DNA of 60,797 nt, from positions 1-60,797 of the forward strand of contig CALCJM010000038.1 of the NCBI GenBank assembly GCA_937967505.1, read 5' to 3'. The number at the start of each line of letters is the position of its first letter. Position 1 is the first letter of the stretch. The notes under the pieces were generated by a model. It ran no database searches. It was not told the origin of the DNA and worked only from the letters and a program-made list of their open reading frames with translations. A program made the translations under genes and the position numbers. Origin of the DNA: an uncultured Pirellulaceae bacterium. GTDB lineage: Bacteria > Planctomycetota > Planctomycetia > Pirellulales > Pirellulaceae. This document shows, in pieces, positions 1-8,488 of this stretch.

Positions 1-1
1 C

Positions 2-436
2 CTTGATCGTGACAAGCTCGGTTCGGCCGCCGGGGTTGCGCGTGGGGCGTATGTGCTGGCAGGTGACATCGACACGGAACCAGACATCGTCTTCGTCGCC
101 ACCGGCAGCGAGGTAGCGCTTTGCATGGAAGCTCATGAGCAATTGGTCGGAGAGCGGATCAAATCGCGTGTGGTCAGCATGCCATCGTGGGAGCTGTTTG
201 ATACACAGACAAAAGAGTACCGCGATCGCGTCATCCCGCCCAAATGCGCAATCAAGATCGTGGTCGAGCAGGCCGCTAGTTTGGGCTGGGAGCGTTACGT
301 CGGAACCGATGCCTCGATCATCGCCATGGAGACGTTTGGTGCATCGGCACCGTTACAGGCACTGCAAAATAAATTTGGGTTCACCAAGCAGAATATTGTC
401 GAAACAGCGCGGAAACGATTGAGGGAACGTAGCTAA
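2..436 (+). CDS. tkt: transketolase, C-terminal part (cut by window edge)
   Basis: This is the 3' end of a transketolase, the thiamine-diphosphate enzyme that moves two-carbon units between sugar phosphates in the pentose phosphate pathway. The frame is open from base 2, so the gene starts outside the window. The visible 144 residues are the C-terminal domain: an ARGAYVLAGD stretch, then the family signature VFVATGSEVALCMEA, then SMPSWELFD and the late GWERYVG segment. The C-terminus looks complete and ends in TAA. The identification rests on strong resemblance to known C-terminal transketolase sequence. A 1-deoxyxylulose-5-phosphate synthase is less likely, because that family has a different ending. 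Confidence 0.93.
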   Translation, partial: LDRDKLGSAAGVARGAYVLAGDIDTEPDIVFVATGSEVALCMEAHEQLVGERIKSRVVSMPSWELFDTQTKEYRDRVIPPKCAIKIVVEQAASLGWERYVGTDASIIAMETFGASAPLQALQNKFGFTKQNIVETARKRLRERS

Positions 437-518
437 TCGGGACTTTAATTTTGAAACAGGCTTGATCGAGTACTCCCCGGTAGACTCGGAGCCAAAGAAA
501 CTCTAACGGAGAAGTAAG

Positions 519-695
519 ATGAGTACATGTACACTTTGTGGAAACAAAACGAACTCGTTAGTTCACGAGATCGAGCAAACGGTGCTCAGGATGATCCAGA
601 ACGCCAACCCCGATTGGGTGAAAGAAGACGGAAGTTGTCAAAAGTGTGTTGACCATTACGCAAGCCTAGACGAACTGGTGCAGGTCAGAGAATGA
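519..695 (+). CDS. 58-residue CxxC zinc-ribbon-like protein
   Basis: This short gene lies 82 bases after the transketolase stop. It has an ATG preceded by an AACGGAG ribosome site about 7 bases upstream. The 58-residue product has two CxxC pairs, CTLC near residue 4 and CQKC near residue 41, with a helical acidic stretch between them. That spacing is typical of a small structural zinc site. I do not recognise a named family. Short proteins of this kind are often annotated in planctomycetes as hypothetical. It may be co-transcribed with the transketolase. It is real rather than chance because the ribosome site is good and the cysteines come in pairs. Confidence 0.6.
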   Translation: MSTCTLCGNKTNSLVHEIEQTVLRMIQNANPDWVKEDGSCQKCVDHYASLDELVQVRE

Positions 696-777
696 GTCAA
701 CGATCGATAGCAGCAGGCGGTCGTTGGGCACGTGAATTTGATGTTTTGCCCGCATAAAAACTCTGCGGATTGACGAT

Positions 778-804
778 TGAGCGCGAGGCAGAAACTCGCG
801 CTCA
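778..804. terminator. perfect 10-bp hairpin between convergent genes
   Basis: TGAGCGCGAG and its exact complement flank a 7-base loop. The hairpin sits between the small CxxC gene and the convergent peptidase/thioredoxin-like gene. No long T-run follows on either strand, so termination is inferred from position and stem strength. Confidence 0.45.
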
Positions 805-846
805 CGCGTTAAGCCGCAGCGTTTCGGCATCCAAATAAGGATGCGT

Positions 847-2301
847 TTATTGTTGCCGGGCCAAGCCGCGAATCACATTAGCTGCGTTGTCCATTGGCGT
901 CATCGTACCGTTAATTTGCGGCCGGAGCATTCCGTCGTTGTCAATCACGTACGTCGTTGGAATGCCCGAGATAGCCCAAGCGGTAGCGATTGGCCCCCAG
1001 TTGGAACCTTCCCAAATCACCGTACCAAGATTACCATTCGGTCCATCCGACATTTCGATTTCGGGATTACCTTCACAAACGGTGACAAAGTGCAACGGCA
1101 GATCAGACAGCATGTCTTTCAATTTATGATGGTCTGCCTGAACTCTGGAATGGTTGGTAATATGGCAGAACGTTAGCACGATGTACTTGCCCTTGTAATC
1201 AGCAAATCGAAACGGCTTGCCATCGACATCCTGTATCTCCAGTTCAGGCACCTGTTTACCGGCTTGAACCTTGCTGATCGCGAATCGCAAGGCTGTGGCC
1301 TGCTCGCTGTATGTCGTCGAAGAATTTGTCCAAACGCTTAGGTTTCCGAATTCTGCGGTAAGCCGAGTCAATAGCTTGTCTGCCGTTTGCCGTAGTTGGT
1401 CAACATTTGCGATTCGAAGCCGTTCCATTCGATCGGCCACAGTTTTTCGCGCAACTCCTCGTAACGAATATCTATCAGAAACTGTCGTCCACTGAGGCAA
1501 CATTTCCGTGTCACGAATCGTGTCTTTGATGCGAGTGACGCGAACGTATAGCGCCGCTGCCACGACATCGGGATGAGGACTGGAATGGATCGCCCGGGTC
1601 AAAAGTCGAGTATCGCTCGGAACAGTCGGGTCGCTGTCCAAGCAGTTCAAGGCGTCTGCCAGATCCTTGTGTTCTAGGTAGTGATCAATCAAACGGTCAA
1701 TGGCCTCATTCCGGGTTCGGTCTGTCGCGGTGTCATTGAAAATAGTTTTGCTTGCGTTGTTCAGGACGACGATTAGTGCCTTTAGGGCGACATCTTCGCC
1801 TCGATTCTCGCGTTCGAACCTCAGGTATTCATGCGCCATCATATTGCGAGGATCCAGAGCATGCGGATCTTCATCGACTCTGTTGGCGGGGACAGCCTTC
1901 TGTCTTGTGTCACGATGATATCTTTCGAGAGCCTTTTGTTTGTTCTTGAGTTCTTCCAATTCAAGATCTGCCTTCGGACGATCCGGCCAAGGTTTCAACA
2001 CCCAGTTTGCGTTCGCAACATCTTTGGAAAGTGGTCTAAAACCCATCAACTGAGAGCCATCTGATGTGGCGGCTTCACATTCTCCCTGCGCGGGAATCCA
2101 GACACCGTCAGCGTTTTCTGTTCCATACGCACTGAGAATCGTCGTGTCCAGCGGTGCGGGAACCGTCAGGGAATAGCGGCCTTGCGCGTCGGTTTTCGTC
2201 CGAGCGAGCTCGCCGCCCGCTTGTCTGCCATCGGTTTCGATCCAGCCGGAGAATTGCACTTCCAAATCCTCCACCGGATCACCGTTTTCCCAGCGTGCCA
2301 C
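847..2301 (-). CDS. carboxypeptidase-regulatory plus thioredoxin-like part of a frameshifted M56 protein
   Basis: This open frame is the downstream half of one gene that is split by a frameshift near base 2297. Its first residues (ENGDPVEDLEVQFSGW) continue the beta-sandwich repeat that ends the upstream frame. A long helical, charged middle follows. The last 130 residues are a TlpA/ResA-like thioredoxin fold (GKQVPELEIQDVDGKPF, then YKGKYIVLTFCH, then GIPTTYVIDNDG). The usual WCxxC redox pair is missing: the equivalent site reads TFCHITN with a single Cys, so disulfide exchange is unlikely. Planctomycete BlaR1-like peptidases often carry such tails. The printed start is probably not used, and the frame should be read together with the upstream part. 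Confidence 0.7.
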   Translation of the reverse strand: MARWENGDPVEDLEVQFSGWIETDGRQAGGELARTKTDAQGRYSLTVPAPLDTTILSAYGTENADGVWIPAQGECEAATSDGSQLMGFRPLSKDVANANWVLKPWPDRPKADLELEELKNKQKALERYHRDTRQKAVPANRVDEDPHALDPRNMMAHEYLRFERENRGEDVALKALIVVLNNASKTIFNDTATDRTRNEAIDRLIDHYLEHKDLADALNCLDSDPTVPSDTRLLTRAIHSSPHPDVVAAALYVRVTRIKDTIRDTEMLPQWTTVSDRYSLRGVARKTVADRMERLRIANVDQLRQTADKLLTRLTAEFGNLSVWTNSSTTYSEQATALRFAISKVQAGKQVPELEIQDVDGKPFRFADYKGKYIVLTFCHITNHSRVQADHHKLKDMLSDLPLHFVTVCEGNPEIEMSDGPNGNLGTVIWEGSNWGPIATAWAISGIPTTYVIDNDGMLRPQINGTMTPMDNAANVIRGLARQQ

Positions 2302-3376
2302 CCCCGGTCGTACCCTTCGTCAATTTAATATCGCCACAATCGGTGTCATCCTTTGACAGCACGATGCGCTGCGGAGCGTGGCTCTTGGCATAGGCCATCA
2401 ACTCGATCTGATAGTTATCGGGGACCGAAAGCATAAAGTGTCCGTCGCCACCGATCTGGTGACCTACGTTCATCCACCACATGTCGTTAGTCTCTCCACC
2501 CGTTCCCGCGCCTTTGATCATACCTGCAACCGGATTACCTGCTGAATCCAGCAAACGCCCCTGAACGAAATGCCCCGGCTGAAGTTTCGTCGGCGAGATG
2601 GACTTACCCTTACCAATTTCCGACAGTTTCTTCCAATCGCGGCCGCCCTTGCGAGCAAACCCGTCGGCGAAGGCACACGCGACGCCAAAAACGGAATTGT
2701 CCGAAAATTCTGAAAGGGTCCCTGCATTCACTTGGTATCTACCTGCCTCGTCCGTCTCGGTCTTCCACGCACGGACGAAGATCTCTGGATAGTGCGGCCC
2801 CGCCTCCGTGAATTGGCGTTGGTGCAGTTCAACGGTTGCACGTGGGACAGGACGCGCATCCAGATCGGTAATTGTCCCTGTAATGACCACATCACTTTGG
2901 GCCTCGTCAACGTCCGTATTTTCAACGGCGTTGGCCTTGGCGATCAACGCGATTGGCGGCTGGGTCACGACAGGCTGATGTGCGGTTGGTTCATCGGCAA
3001 ACACGCGCTGTTGCAGAGGTCGAATGACTCCCGCGACTCCGGCCAGTAGGGTAAACATCACCAACAGAGTCGATAATGTTCCGACGGAAACTGGCCGGCG
3101 GTCGGTGCCAGCGGTCAGAACGTTCTCCAAACGCTGTCGCAGCGGAGGCTGAGCCATTGAAATCCCGACCAGCGGAACGCGCCTCCCGCTCATGGCCGCT
3201 GCGATCTCCAGCAGACTTTGGCCATAGTCCGCAGCATCAAAGCCGGCTCCAATGACGCGATCGTCACACGCATGTTCACGTTCGATGGCACATCCTCGCG
3301 CGGCCAGCCATGTCAATGGATTGAACCCGGCAAAACAGCAAGCCACACGACAGAGGATAAGTGATTCCAAAATCAT
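2279..3376 (-). CDS. M56 (BlaR1/MecR1) peptidase remnant lacking its membrane and HExxH part
   Basis: The start codon overlaps the stop of the BlaI-like gene in an ATGA, the normal coupling of a BlaI-BlaR1 pair. After about ten residues the protein enters the late part of the M56 domain: FNPLTWLAARG, then the EREHACDD motif that supplies the third zinc ligand, then a helix and one transmembrane segment near residues 100-120. The membrane helices that normally come first, and the HExxH zinc site, are absent. BlaR1 proteins sense a ligand and cleave BlaI, so this one cannot be an active protease. The C-terminus has carboxypeptidase-regulatory (beta-sandwich) repeats. The frame ends at base 2279 because of a single-base slip in a G5 run, after which the reading continues in the adjacent frame. 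Confidence 0.75.
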   Translation of the reverse strand: MILESLILCRVACCFAGFNPLTWLAARGCAIEREHACDDRVIGAGFDAADYGQSLLEIAAAMSGRRVPLVGISMAQPPLRQRLENVLTAGTDRRPVSVGTLSTLLVMFTLLAGVAGVIRPLQQRVFADEPTAHQPVVTQPPIALIAKANAVENTDVDEAQSDVVITGTITDLDARPVPRATVELHQRQFTEAGPHYPEIFVRAWKTETDEAGRYQVNAGTLSEFSDNSVFGVACAFADGFARKGGRDWKKLSEIGKGKSISPTKLQPGHFVQGRLLDSAGNPVAGMIKGAGTGGETNDMWWMNVGHQIGGDGHFMLSVPDNYQIELMAYAKSHAPQRIVLSKDDTDCGDIKLTKGTTGGGTLGKR

Positions 3377-3771
3377 TGATTCTTACCCTGTCGAAGGTTT
3401 TCGATCATGCGGGCCATTTCCTGTAACTGAGCATCGGTCAGTTCGCTGGCCGACACGTCCAGCAATGCAGCTACCGCATCCGTCGGAGACCCTCCAAAGA
3501 AGGTGGCCAGCATCTTCTGTACCGCGTTACGGCGGACCTTGCCCTGACCGGCAGACGCACGGTACAAATACTTCTGACCAACTTTGCGATACTTCAGCCA
3601 GTTCTTTTTGACCAGCAAATTCATGGTCGCTCGAACGGCCGAATAACTGGGCGGATCGGCCAACTGAGCCAACACATCGGCAACTGACGCTTCCTTCAGT
3701 GCAACAATGGTCTCGTAAATCTGTCGCTCGCGTTTTCCAAGCTCAAGCGGAGTCTTCTTCTTTTTCCCCAT
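3373..3771 (-). CDS. BlaI/MecI-family transcriptional repressor
   Basis: This 132-residue winged-helix DNA-binding protein belongs to the family that represses beta-lactamase and related genes until it is cleaved by a BlaR1-type peptidase. The N-terminal half has the typical BlaI pattern: LGKRERQIYETIVAL, then a recognition helix region PPSYSAVRATMNLLVKK, then the wing KYRKVGQKYLYR. The C-terminal dimer part ends with TDAQLQEMARMIENLR. It overlaps the peptidase gene by 4 bases. Palindromic sites 32-72 bases upstream of its start suggest self-repression. Because the partner peptidase is damaged, the repressor may now be constitutive or may respond to another protease. Confidence 0.92.
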   Translation of the reverse strand: MGKKKKTPLELGKRERQIYETIVALKEASVADVLAQLADPPSYSAVRATMNLLVKKNWLKYRKVGQKYLYRASAGQGKVRRNAVQKMLATFFGGSPTDAVAALLDVSASELTDAQLQEMARMIENLRQGKNQ

Positions 3772-3802
3772 GTCTGACCATTCCCCATTGCCACAGCATC
3801 TA

Positions 3803-3843
3803 TGTGCTAACCATTTAGCACATCAGTGCTAATTAAACAGCAC
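3803..3843 (-). promoter_or_regulatory. two BlaI-type operators in front of the repressor gene
   Basis: The first site is a perfect palindrome, TGTGCTAA-CCAT-TTAGCACA (3803-3822). The second shares the half-site (GTGCT at 3826-3830 and AGCAC at 3839-3843, 8-base spacer). Both lie just upstream of the BlaI-like start. BlaI/MecI proteins bind dyads of this size as dimers. Assigning these sites to the adjacent repressor is inference from position and symmetry. Confidence 0.7.
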
Positions 3844-3924
3844 CAAGAAAACATGTCAAGGCTGTTTCTCAAGTTTTTGTGTATCCGCGACCTGCGGTCG
3901 AAAAACATGCACAAGGGAGACAGG

Positions 3925-3972
3925 TGACTGGCAGTTGGGAATTTACCATCCGTTGGCGACGCTGCCAGCGTC
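3925..3972 (+). repeat. copy A of a dispersed ~47-bp repeat
   Basis: The stretch beginning GACTGGCAGTTGGGAATTTA recurs with only a few changes at 26865-26910. Both copies are intergenic. The rest of this gap (3844-4076) holds nothing else that I can assign. Confidence 0.7.
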
Positions 3973-4076
3973 GGGGTGAAGCTGCTAGAATCGCCAACTG
4001 TAAGCTTTCAACTGCCAATCGCCTTATCGCACGTTTGCGGGCTGCCGTTGGAACCTAGATGCCACGAAATGGGAAT

Positions 4077-5312
4077 CTATTCCGGGGTGGATTCTTCACG
4101 TTTCAGCCACGCGTCATAACCCTCGGGGTTAACCGACTGGAAATAGTAAAGCAACGTAGAACAAACTCGGTCGCGCAACTGAGGGTCTCTGATCTTCTTG
4201 GCCCAGAGATAGGCTTGCGGCGCATCATCGTGTTGGAGGGCTTGGGCGTATTCCGAAATCAGACTATCGGGAATTTTCTGCCATGGCTGACTTTCAAACC
4301 ATTGCTGGACCAGAGGGCTGCGCGAGAGCGCCTGAGAAGATACGATCGCCACCATCTGTTCGATATCGTCGCCATCTGCGGTATCTGTGGTATCTGCAGT
4401 GTCACCGCACGCCAGCAATGCCGGAATCGCGGTGTCGGGATCATCCGGGATCCAGTTATAGGCCAAACTACCCAGCAAGGTCATTCGGGATTGGTGTCCG
4501 GGAATTGAGCGGATCCATTGCAGTGCGGATTTTGGGCCATACTCTGTGGAAATTTTAAATTGAATATACTCACCAGCGCTTACCAAAGTGTTGTCCTCAA
4601 AACCACTGAGGTTTGCTGAAACCCATTGGCTGGCCGCCAACGCATCGGACTCTGCCCACGTTTCCAGCGCGACGTGCAGTCCTGCCAATCGCATCGCACT
4701 GCCTTTTTCCAATAATAGGCATTGCGCCAATGCCCGTTTGGGTTGCTGGGCACTCCAAGCATCGACCACTACCGAGATGACTTCCGAGGTCAATTCGTCA
4801 CCGGAGCGACGCAGCCAATCCCAAGCATCTTTGCCCGAATCGCCTGCCCAGCGGCTGAGCACGTGCTCCAGCGCTACTTTGGCGCGGTGGCGGTCATGGT
4901 CTGACGTATGCTGCGGCTGGGTATTTGAAAGAGGCAGAAAATAGTCGGCTGCTTCCACCGGCGATTGTGCAGCCCAAGCCAAAGCGGTCGTTTTCAGAAA
5001 CGGATCTTTGAAGGTGGCATCTTCGCGTGACCAGTCATTGAGTAAGAATCCCGAGGCCGCGCGCGGATCAACGACGGCCCAATCCGTAAACAAATTCTTC
5101 AAAAACTGCGTCTGTTGGTCACGCGGACGAGAGTAAGACGCTTCGACGCCTTGCTTAAAATTGTATTGTTCCGACGAGGGTTTGGTGAGTGTGGACGCCG
5201 GAACCTGCGGCCCGGATTCCTGTTGCGCTTTCGCCGCGTAGTACCATTGATACAGGCCGGCCACACTTGGTATCACCAGCAAGATCGGTAAAAGTTTCAA
5301 CAGCAACTTCAT
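4077..5312 (-). CDS. membrane-anchored protein with repeated W-x3-DP-x2-A units
   Basis: This 411-residue protein starts with a hydrophobic segment (about residues 2-22) that acts as a membrane anchor or signal. The rest is helical and contains degenerate repeats of a Trp, then an Asp/Ser-Pro a few residues later, then Ala: FTDWAVVDPRAASGFL, LAWAAQSPVEAADYFL, VVDAWSAQQPKRALAQ, ETWAESDALAASQW and YNWIPDDPDTAIPALL. Units are spaced roughly 35-45 residues apart, which suggests an alpha-solenoid. Similar proteins occur in Planctomycetes and Verrucomicrobia without a known function. The ATG at 5312 has an AGAAGG ribosome site 7 bases upstream and is preferred to a TTG two codons earlier. Confidence 0.65.
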   Translation of the reverse strand: MKLLLKLLPILLVIPSVAGLYQWYYAAKAQQESGPQVPASTLTKPSSEQYNFKQGVEASYSRPRDQQTQFLKNLFTDWAVVDPRAASGFLLNDWSREDATFKDPFLKTTALAWAAQSPVEAADYFLPLSNTQPQHTSDHDRHRAKVALEHVLSRWAGDSGKDAWDWLRRSGDELTSEVISVVVDAWSAQQPKRALAQCLLLEKGSAMRLAGLHVALETWAESDALAASQWVSANLSGFEDNTLVSAGEYIQFKISTEYGPKSALQWIRSIPGHQSRMTLLGSLAYNWIPDDPDTAIPALLACGDTADTTDTADGDDIEQMVAIVSSQALSRSPLVQQWFESQPWQKIPDSLISEYAQALQHDDAPQAYLWAKKIRDPQLRDRVCSTLLYYFQSVNPEGYDAWLKREESTPE

Positions 5313-5370
5313 TATCAACCTTCTCTCATATCATCGCTTGGCCTGGCCAATGATCTTTGAGTAAGCAAAA

Positions 5371-5417
5371 ATGCCTGCACAACAGAGCGAATTTCTTCGC
5401 CCTGCTGCAGCAGGCAT
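5371..5417 (-). terminator. hairpin after the beta-helix gene
   Basis: ATGCCTGC (5371-5378) pairs with GCAGGCAT (5410-5417), and an inner GCGAA-TTTC-TTCGC stem lies inside. It sits 20 bases after the stop of the beta-helix gene on the minus strand. A run of T follows on that strand, which supports intrinsic termination. Confidence 0.6.
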
Positions 5418-5436
5418 CGCTATGCGGTGTCAATGC

Positions 5437-6963
5437 TTAAATTTCGTCAGCACCAACATCATAACTCCCACGACGGTTTTGGCCTCCGCCATCCTTCTTG
5501 AGGAAATTAATCACCTTCGTTTGAAACGATGATCCAGAGAGTGCGGACCTGACCGTCGCTTCCGCCGTTGCGGCAGGGACCCTGTTGGCGGCTGCAGACC
5601 CCGACTGAATCTTGAAATTGTTGCGGATCTGAGCGATGGTCAAATCACCTCCATTTACGAAATTTGGATTTCCCGAGAAATTGGATCCTCCGTTGGAAAA
5701 TGCCTTTGAGGCTCTGGCACCGCTCACTAGGTTACCGAATGCCCTCACCTCTCTGGCGGGATTCAACGTCTTATTGAAAACCGGTTTCGCTTGAACCAAG
5801 ATTTGATTCCTGGCATTGTTGGTGATGATATTGTGAGCCACCACAATATTCTTTGCATCGGGGTTGTTGATTTTCACGCCACCGCCACGATTGTTGACGA
5901 CAGTGTTAAATGCAAAGAGAACATTTTCAACTTTCCAGCAGCGCTCACCATCGGCAATGTTCGGTGTGATCCCCAGTCCTAACGATCGATTATTGACTGC
6001 GAAGTTGTTGACGATCGCAATGTTGTAGGTGCGATATCCACGACAGTTAGGCGGACCTTCTTCATTGCCAACCGAAAATGCAGAATTACAGTTGGACGCC
6101 ATGTTCGAGTGGAAAGTAATCGAATGTCCATCGGCAAAAATCCCTGTACCGGTTGTATAGAATCCGCGTCCGGAATTGTCGTAAATAGAGCTATCATAAA
6201 TGGTCCCGTTCGACGAACCTTGACGAGCATTGAAAGCGATATCCGCATCTCCGGGGCCGGCATTTTTATCAAAAACGGTGCATCCCCTGACCTTGAAATT
6301 ATTGCAGTAGCTTAGCGTCATGCCCTCTTGGCCGGTTCCCCCCCCCACGATGTATCGTGAAACCTTGCAACCGATGACGTTCAACCCCTGAACGTTGGCC
6401 AAGTACATACCGGAACGACCTGTATCACGAGTCGTCACATTCATGATCTTGATGTTCCTCGTCTTCCTGCGGGCCGCATTTCGTTTCGTTAGAATTTCAG
6501 CGGGAGTTCCCGATGTAAAAAAACCACGACGGGCGTTAACGCTAACTCCGTCCCACTGAATCTTGCGAAAGTCGAGGTTCATGATGGTGACGTTTCTGGA
6601 TTCGTAGATCGCAATCCCGCTATTGGCCACATTATTTCGTTCTTTGTATTGGCCATTCCCCACGATCATCGCCCGACCACTGCTGGTTCGAACAGTGACA
6701 TTCTCCTTGCCTTCGATTAACCCGCCTTGGTTGATGCCCAATCTATACGTGCCGGGCGCAAGAATGATCGTGCAGTCGTTTTCCAAAAGGCGAAACGCCT
6801 TTTTCCAAGTCGTCGGGTTTGCCGCACTCCTCCCTTGGTTGGAGTCACGGCCACCATCGGCAACGGGAGCGGCATAAATATCCCTCGCGTTCGCCGTTTC
6901 AGCACACGCGAAGCCTCCAATAACAAAAGCTAATCCACATAACAATCGACAAATAATTTTCAT
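5437..6963 (-). CDS. secreted right-handed parallel beta-helix protein
   Basis: This 508-residue protein has a clear Sec signal peptide (hydrophobic residues 5-20, cleavage near ETANA). After RDIYAAPVADGG comes a long run of short beta-strands rich in Asn, Gly and Val (for example NVTIMNLDFRK, NIKIMNVTTRD, FKVRGCTVFDK and NIVVAHNIITNN). This is the ladder pattern of pectate-lyase-like and polysaccharide-binding beta-helices. The segment CTIILAPGTYRLG is the usual entry to such helices. It is probably an extracellular polysaccharide lyase or hydrolase, but no catalytic residues can be assigned from sequence alone. A GGAGAG ribosome site lies 5 bases before the ATG, and a hairpin follows the stop. 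Confidence 0.85.
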   Translation of the reverse strand: MKIICRLLCGLAFVIGGFACAETANARDIYAAPVADGGRDSNQGRSAANPTTWKKAFRLLENDCTIILAPGTYRLGINQGGLIEGKENVTVRTSSGRAMIVGNGQYKERNNVANSGIAIYESRNVTIMNLDFRKIQWDGVSVNARRGFFTSGTPAEILTKRNAARRKTRNIKIMNVTTRDTGRSGMYLANVQGLNVIGCKVSRYIVGGGTGQEGMTLSYCNNFKVRGCTVFDKNAGPGDADIAFNARQGSSNGTIYDSSIYDNSGRGFYTTGTGIFADGHSITFHSNMASNCNSAFSVGNEEGPPNCRGYRTYNIAIVNNFAVNNRSLGLGITPNIADGERCWKVENVLFAFNTVVNNRGGGVKINNPDAKNIVVAHNIITNNARNQILVQAKPVFNKTLNPAREVRAFGNLVSGARASKAFSNGGSNFSGNPNFVNGGDLTIAQIRNNFKIQSGSAAANRVPAATAEATVRSALSGSSFQTKVINFLKKDGGGQNRRGSYDVGADEI

Positions 6964-7591
6964 TTACTACTCTCCGGGAAATGTAAAACAGAGACGCTGC
7001 AGAAAAAAATCTAACAACTACGTAAATAGTACTATAGTAGCCAATGAATGTTAGCGAAAACCCCAGGAATAAGGAAGATATCCCCCAAAATCACAGTTTA
7101 ACGGGCGCATCTCCGCTTTACCCGCTTTTTCTTGCGTTTGCAAAGGGTGATTTTCCGCCTTAAACAAATAAACAAAGGTAATCCAGTCTATTCTTCAAAC
7201 TTCTGCGGATGCCATAACAGTTATTTAAAGGGCAGGAAGTGCTCTTTGCCGGGCTCAAAAGTATAGAGGATTCTTATGAGTAAGAGTGCCAAGCAGGGAC
7301 ACAAGGCGAAGGGGAATGCCGTTTAATCCGGCCGCCTAATGTGATTGCGGTCAGATTCTTTCGGGGCCGCAACTGCGCTGCCGAAGGAGCGCGCGACGGG
7401 CTTTCAAGTCCGTCGATCCGGTCAATCTTCCAACGACCCAGATAACAGTCGGTCCACTTATATTGGCCCGTCTGCATTGGCCAATAACAGATAGAAATTG
7501 GGAACTCATTTTAAGAGAGTTCCCAAGCAGCCCCCAAGCAAACATGGAACAAGACACAACAAACCCGACAAAGGGGCCAGCGACTTGCTTA
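6964..7591. other. intergenic, no assigned gene
   Basis: The first 150 bases are AT-rich and probably hold the promoter of the leftward beta-helix gene. At 7276-7326 there is a 16-codon lysine-rich ORF (MSKSAKQGHKAKGNAV) with no strong support. I see nothing else that looks coding. Confidence 0.5.
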
Positions 7592-7894
7592 CTACTCCAG
7601 CACCTCAGTACTATGCGTCAACGCACCGCCGGCTCGCAGGGCGGCGGCGACCATGGCGACTTCCGCAATTTCTTCTTGGGTTGCCCCGGCCTTGACCGCG
7701 CCCTTGTTGTGTAAGTGCAAACAGTAAGAACACTGAGTGGTCAGTGCAACGGCCAACGCAATCAATTCCTTATATTTCGACGGAATGGCCCCTTCTTCCA
7801 TGGCGGCCTGATTGAATTTTTGAAAGTGTTTCCAAGCCTCGTTCCCTGCCTGATCAAGCTTGCCAAGTTTTTTCAGATTGTCTAATGATTGCAT
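7592..7894 (-). CDS. carboxymuconolactone decarboxylase / AhpD-like protein
   Basis: This 100-residue all-helical protein has the AhpD signature, a CxxC followed by His: QCSYCLHLH, with Cys55, Cys58 and His62. AhpD-type members use this pair as a thiol peroxidase or as an adaptor for peroxiredoxins. The family domain runs from KELIALAVAL to the C-terminus (EEIAEVAMVAAALRAGGAL). I prefer the ATG at 7894, which has a GGGGA ribosome site 8 bases upstream. A GTG at 7939 in the same frame is possible. A role in peroxide defence is inferred from the family. The decarboxylase function is unlikely for such short CxxC members. Confidence 0.88.
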   Translation of the reverse strand: MQSLDNLKKLGKLDQAGNEAWKHFQKFNQAAMEEGAIPSKYKELIALAVALTTQCSYCLHLHNKGAVKAGATQEEIAEVAMVAAALRAGGALTHSTEVLE

Positions 7895-8156
7895 CGTTTC
7901 ATTCCCCGGTTTCTGGATTTGGTTTCTGAATTCACTCACTGCGCTTCAATCTGATTGACGCATCGATTGCGTACCATCGCACAGCACGTCCCGAACATCC
8001 ATGTATTCGAACTGCTGGTGCACAACGCGCCAATATTCAGCACAATTTCGGTAAGAGATATCGGAGACGACACCCCACAAAACTGTCTTGCCTCTGATGG
8101 AAATGGAATTTGTGGACTTTTGGTTGTTATAATCAAATTTGTAGGAAAGAAAATCC

Positions 8157-8486
8157 ATGTCCCGCACAAGAAGAATGTTTACAGCCCCTCAAAAAGCCGA
8201 GATCGTCCGTCGGCATCTCAAAGATCAAGTTCCTGTCAGCGACCTTGCCACTGAACTGGTTGTCCAGCCCAGCCAGATCCATCAATGGATCAGCGCCGTG
8301 CTTGCCCAAGCTGAACGGGCCTTCGAAAAGACAGGTAAGAAACCCCAGCGATCAGCTAAGAAATTGGAACAACTGAAAGACAAAAAGATCTTTCAGCTCC
8401 AAGAAAAACTCAAGGATCGCAATGAAGTCATTGCCGAGTTAATGGAGGCAAACGTCAAGGCAAAAAAGCTCAGTGAGGACCTCTGA
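8157..8486 (+). CDS. IS3-family transposase OrfA (helix-turn-helix)
   Basis: This 109-residue DNA-binding subunit of an IS3-type transposase begins MSRTRRMFTAPQKAEIVRRH. A helix-turn-helix follows (VSDLATELVVQPSQIHQWI), then a leucine-zipper-like coiled coil (about residues 65-105) used for multimerisation. It would normally bind the IS ends, and by -1 frameshifting it also gives the OrfAB fusion that does the chemistry. OrfA appears intact, but the orfB behind it is not. A free OrfA can act as an inhibitor of transposition. Confidence 0.9.
   Translation: MSRTRRMFTAPQKAEIVRRHLKDQVPVSDLATELVVQPSQIHQWISAVLAQAERAFEKTGKKPQRSAKKLEQLKDKKIFQLQEKLKDRNEVIAELMEANVKAKKLSEDL
8462..8468 (+). promoter_or_regulatory. 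A AAA AAG programmed -1 frameshift site
   Basis: The heptamer lies in the last codons of orfA in the exact phase of the IS3 slip site (A-AAA-AAG with the last two triplets in the orfA frame). A -1 shift here enters the orfB frame that starts KQWVPHDTRDTVVDYIT. Confidence 0.75.
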
Positions 8487-8488
8487 AA

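Noticed and set aside
7936..8169. Minus-strand ORF between the AhpD-like gene and the IS
   Set aside because: No ribosome site or family resemblance; it overlaps the IS left side.
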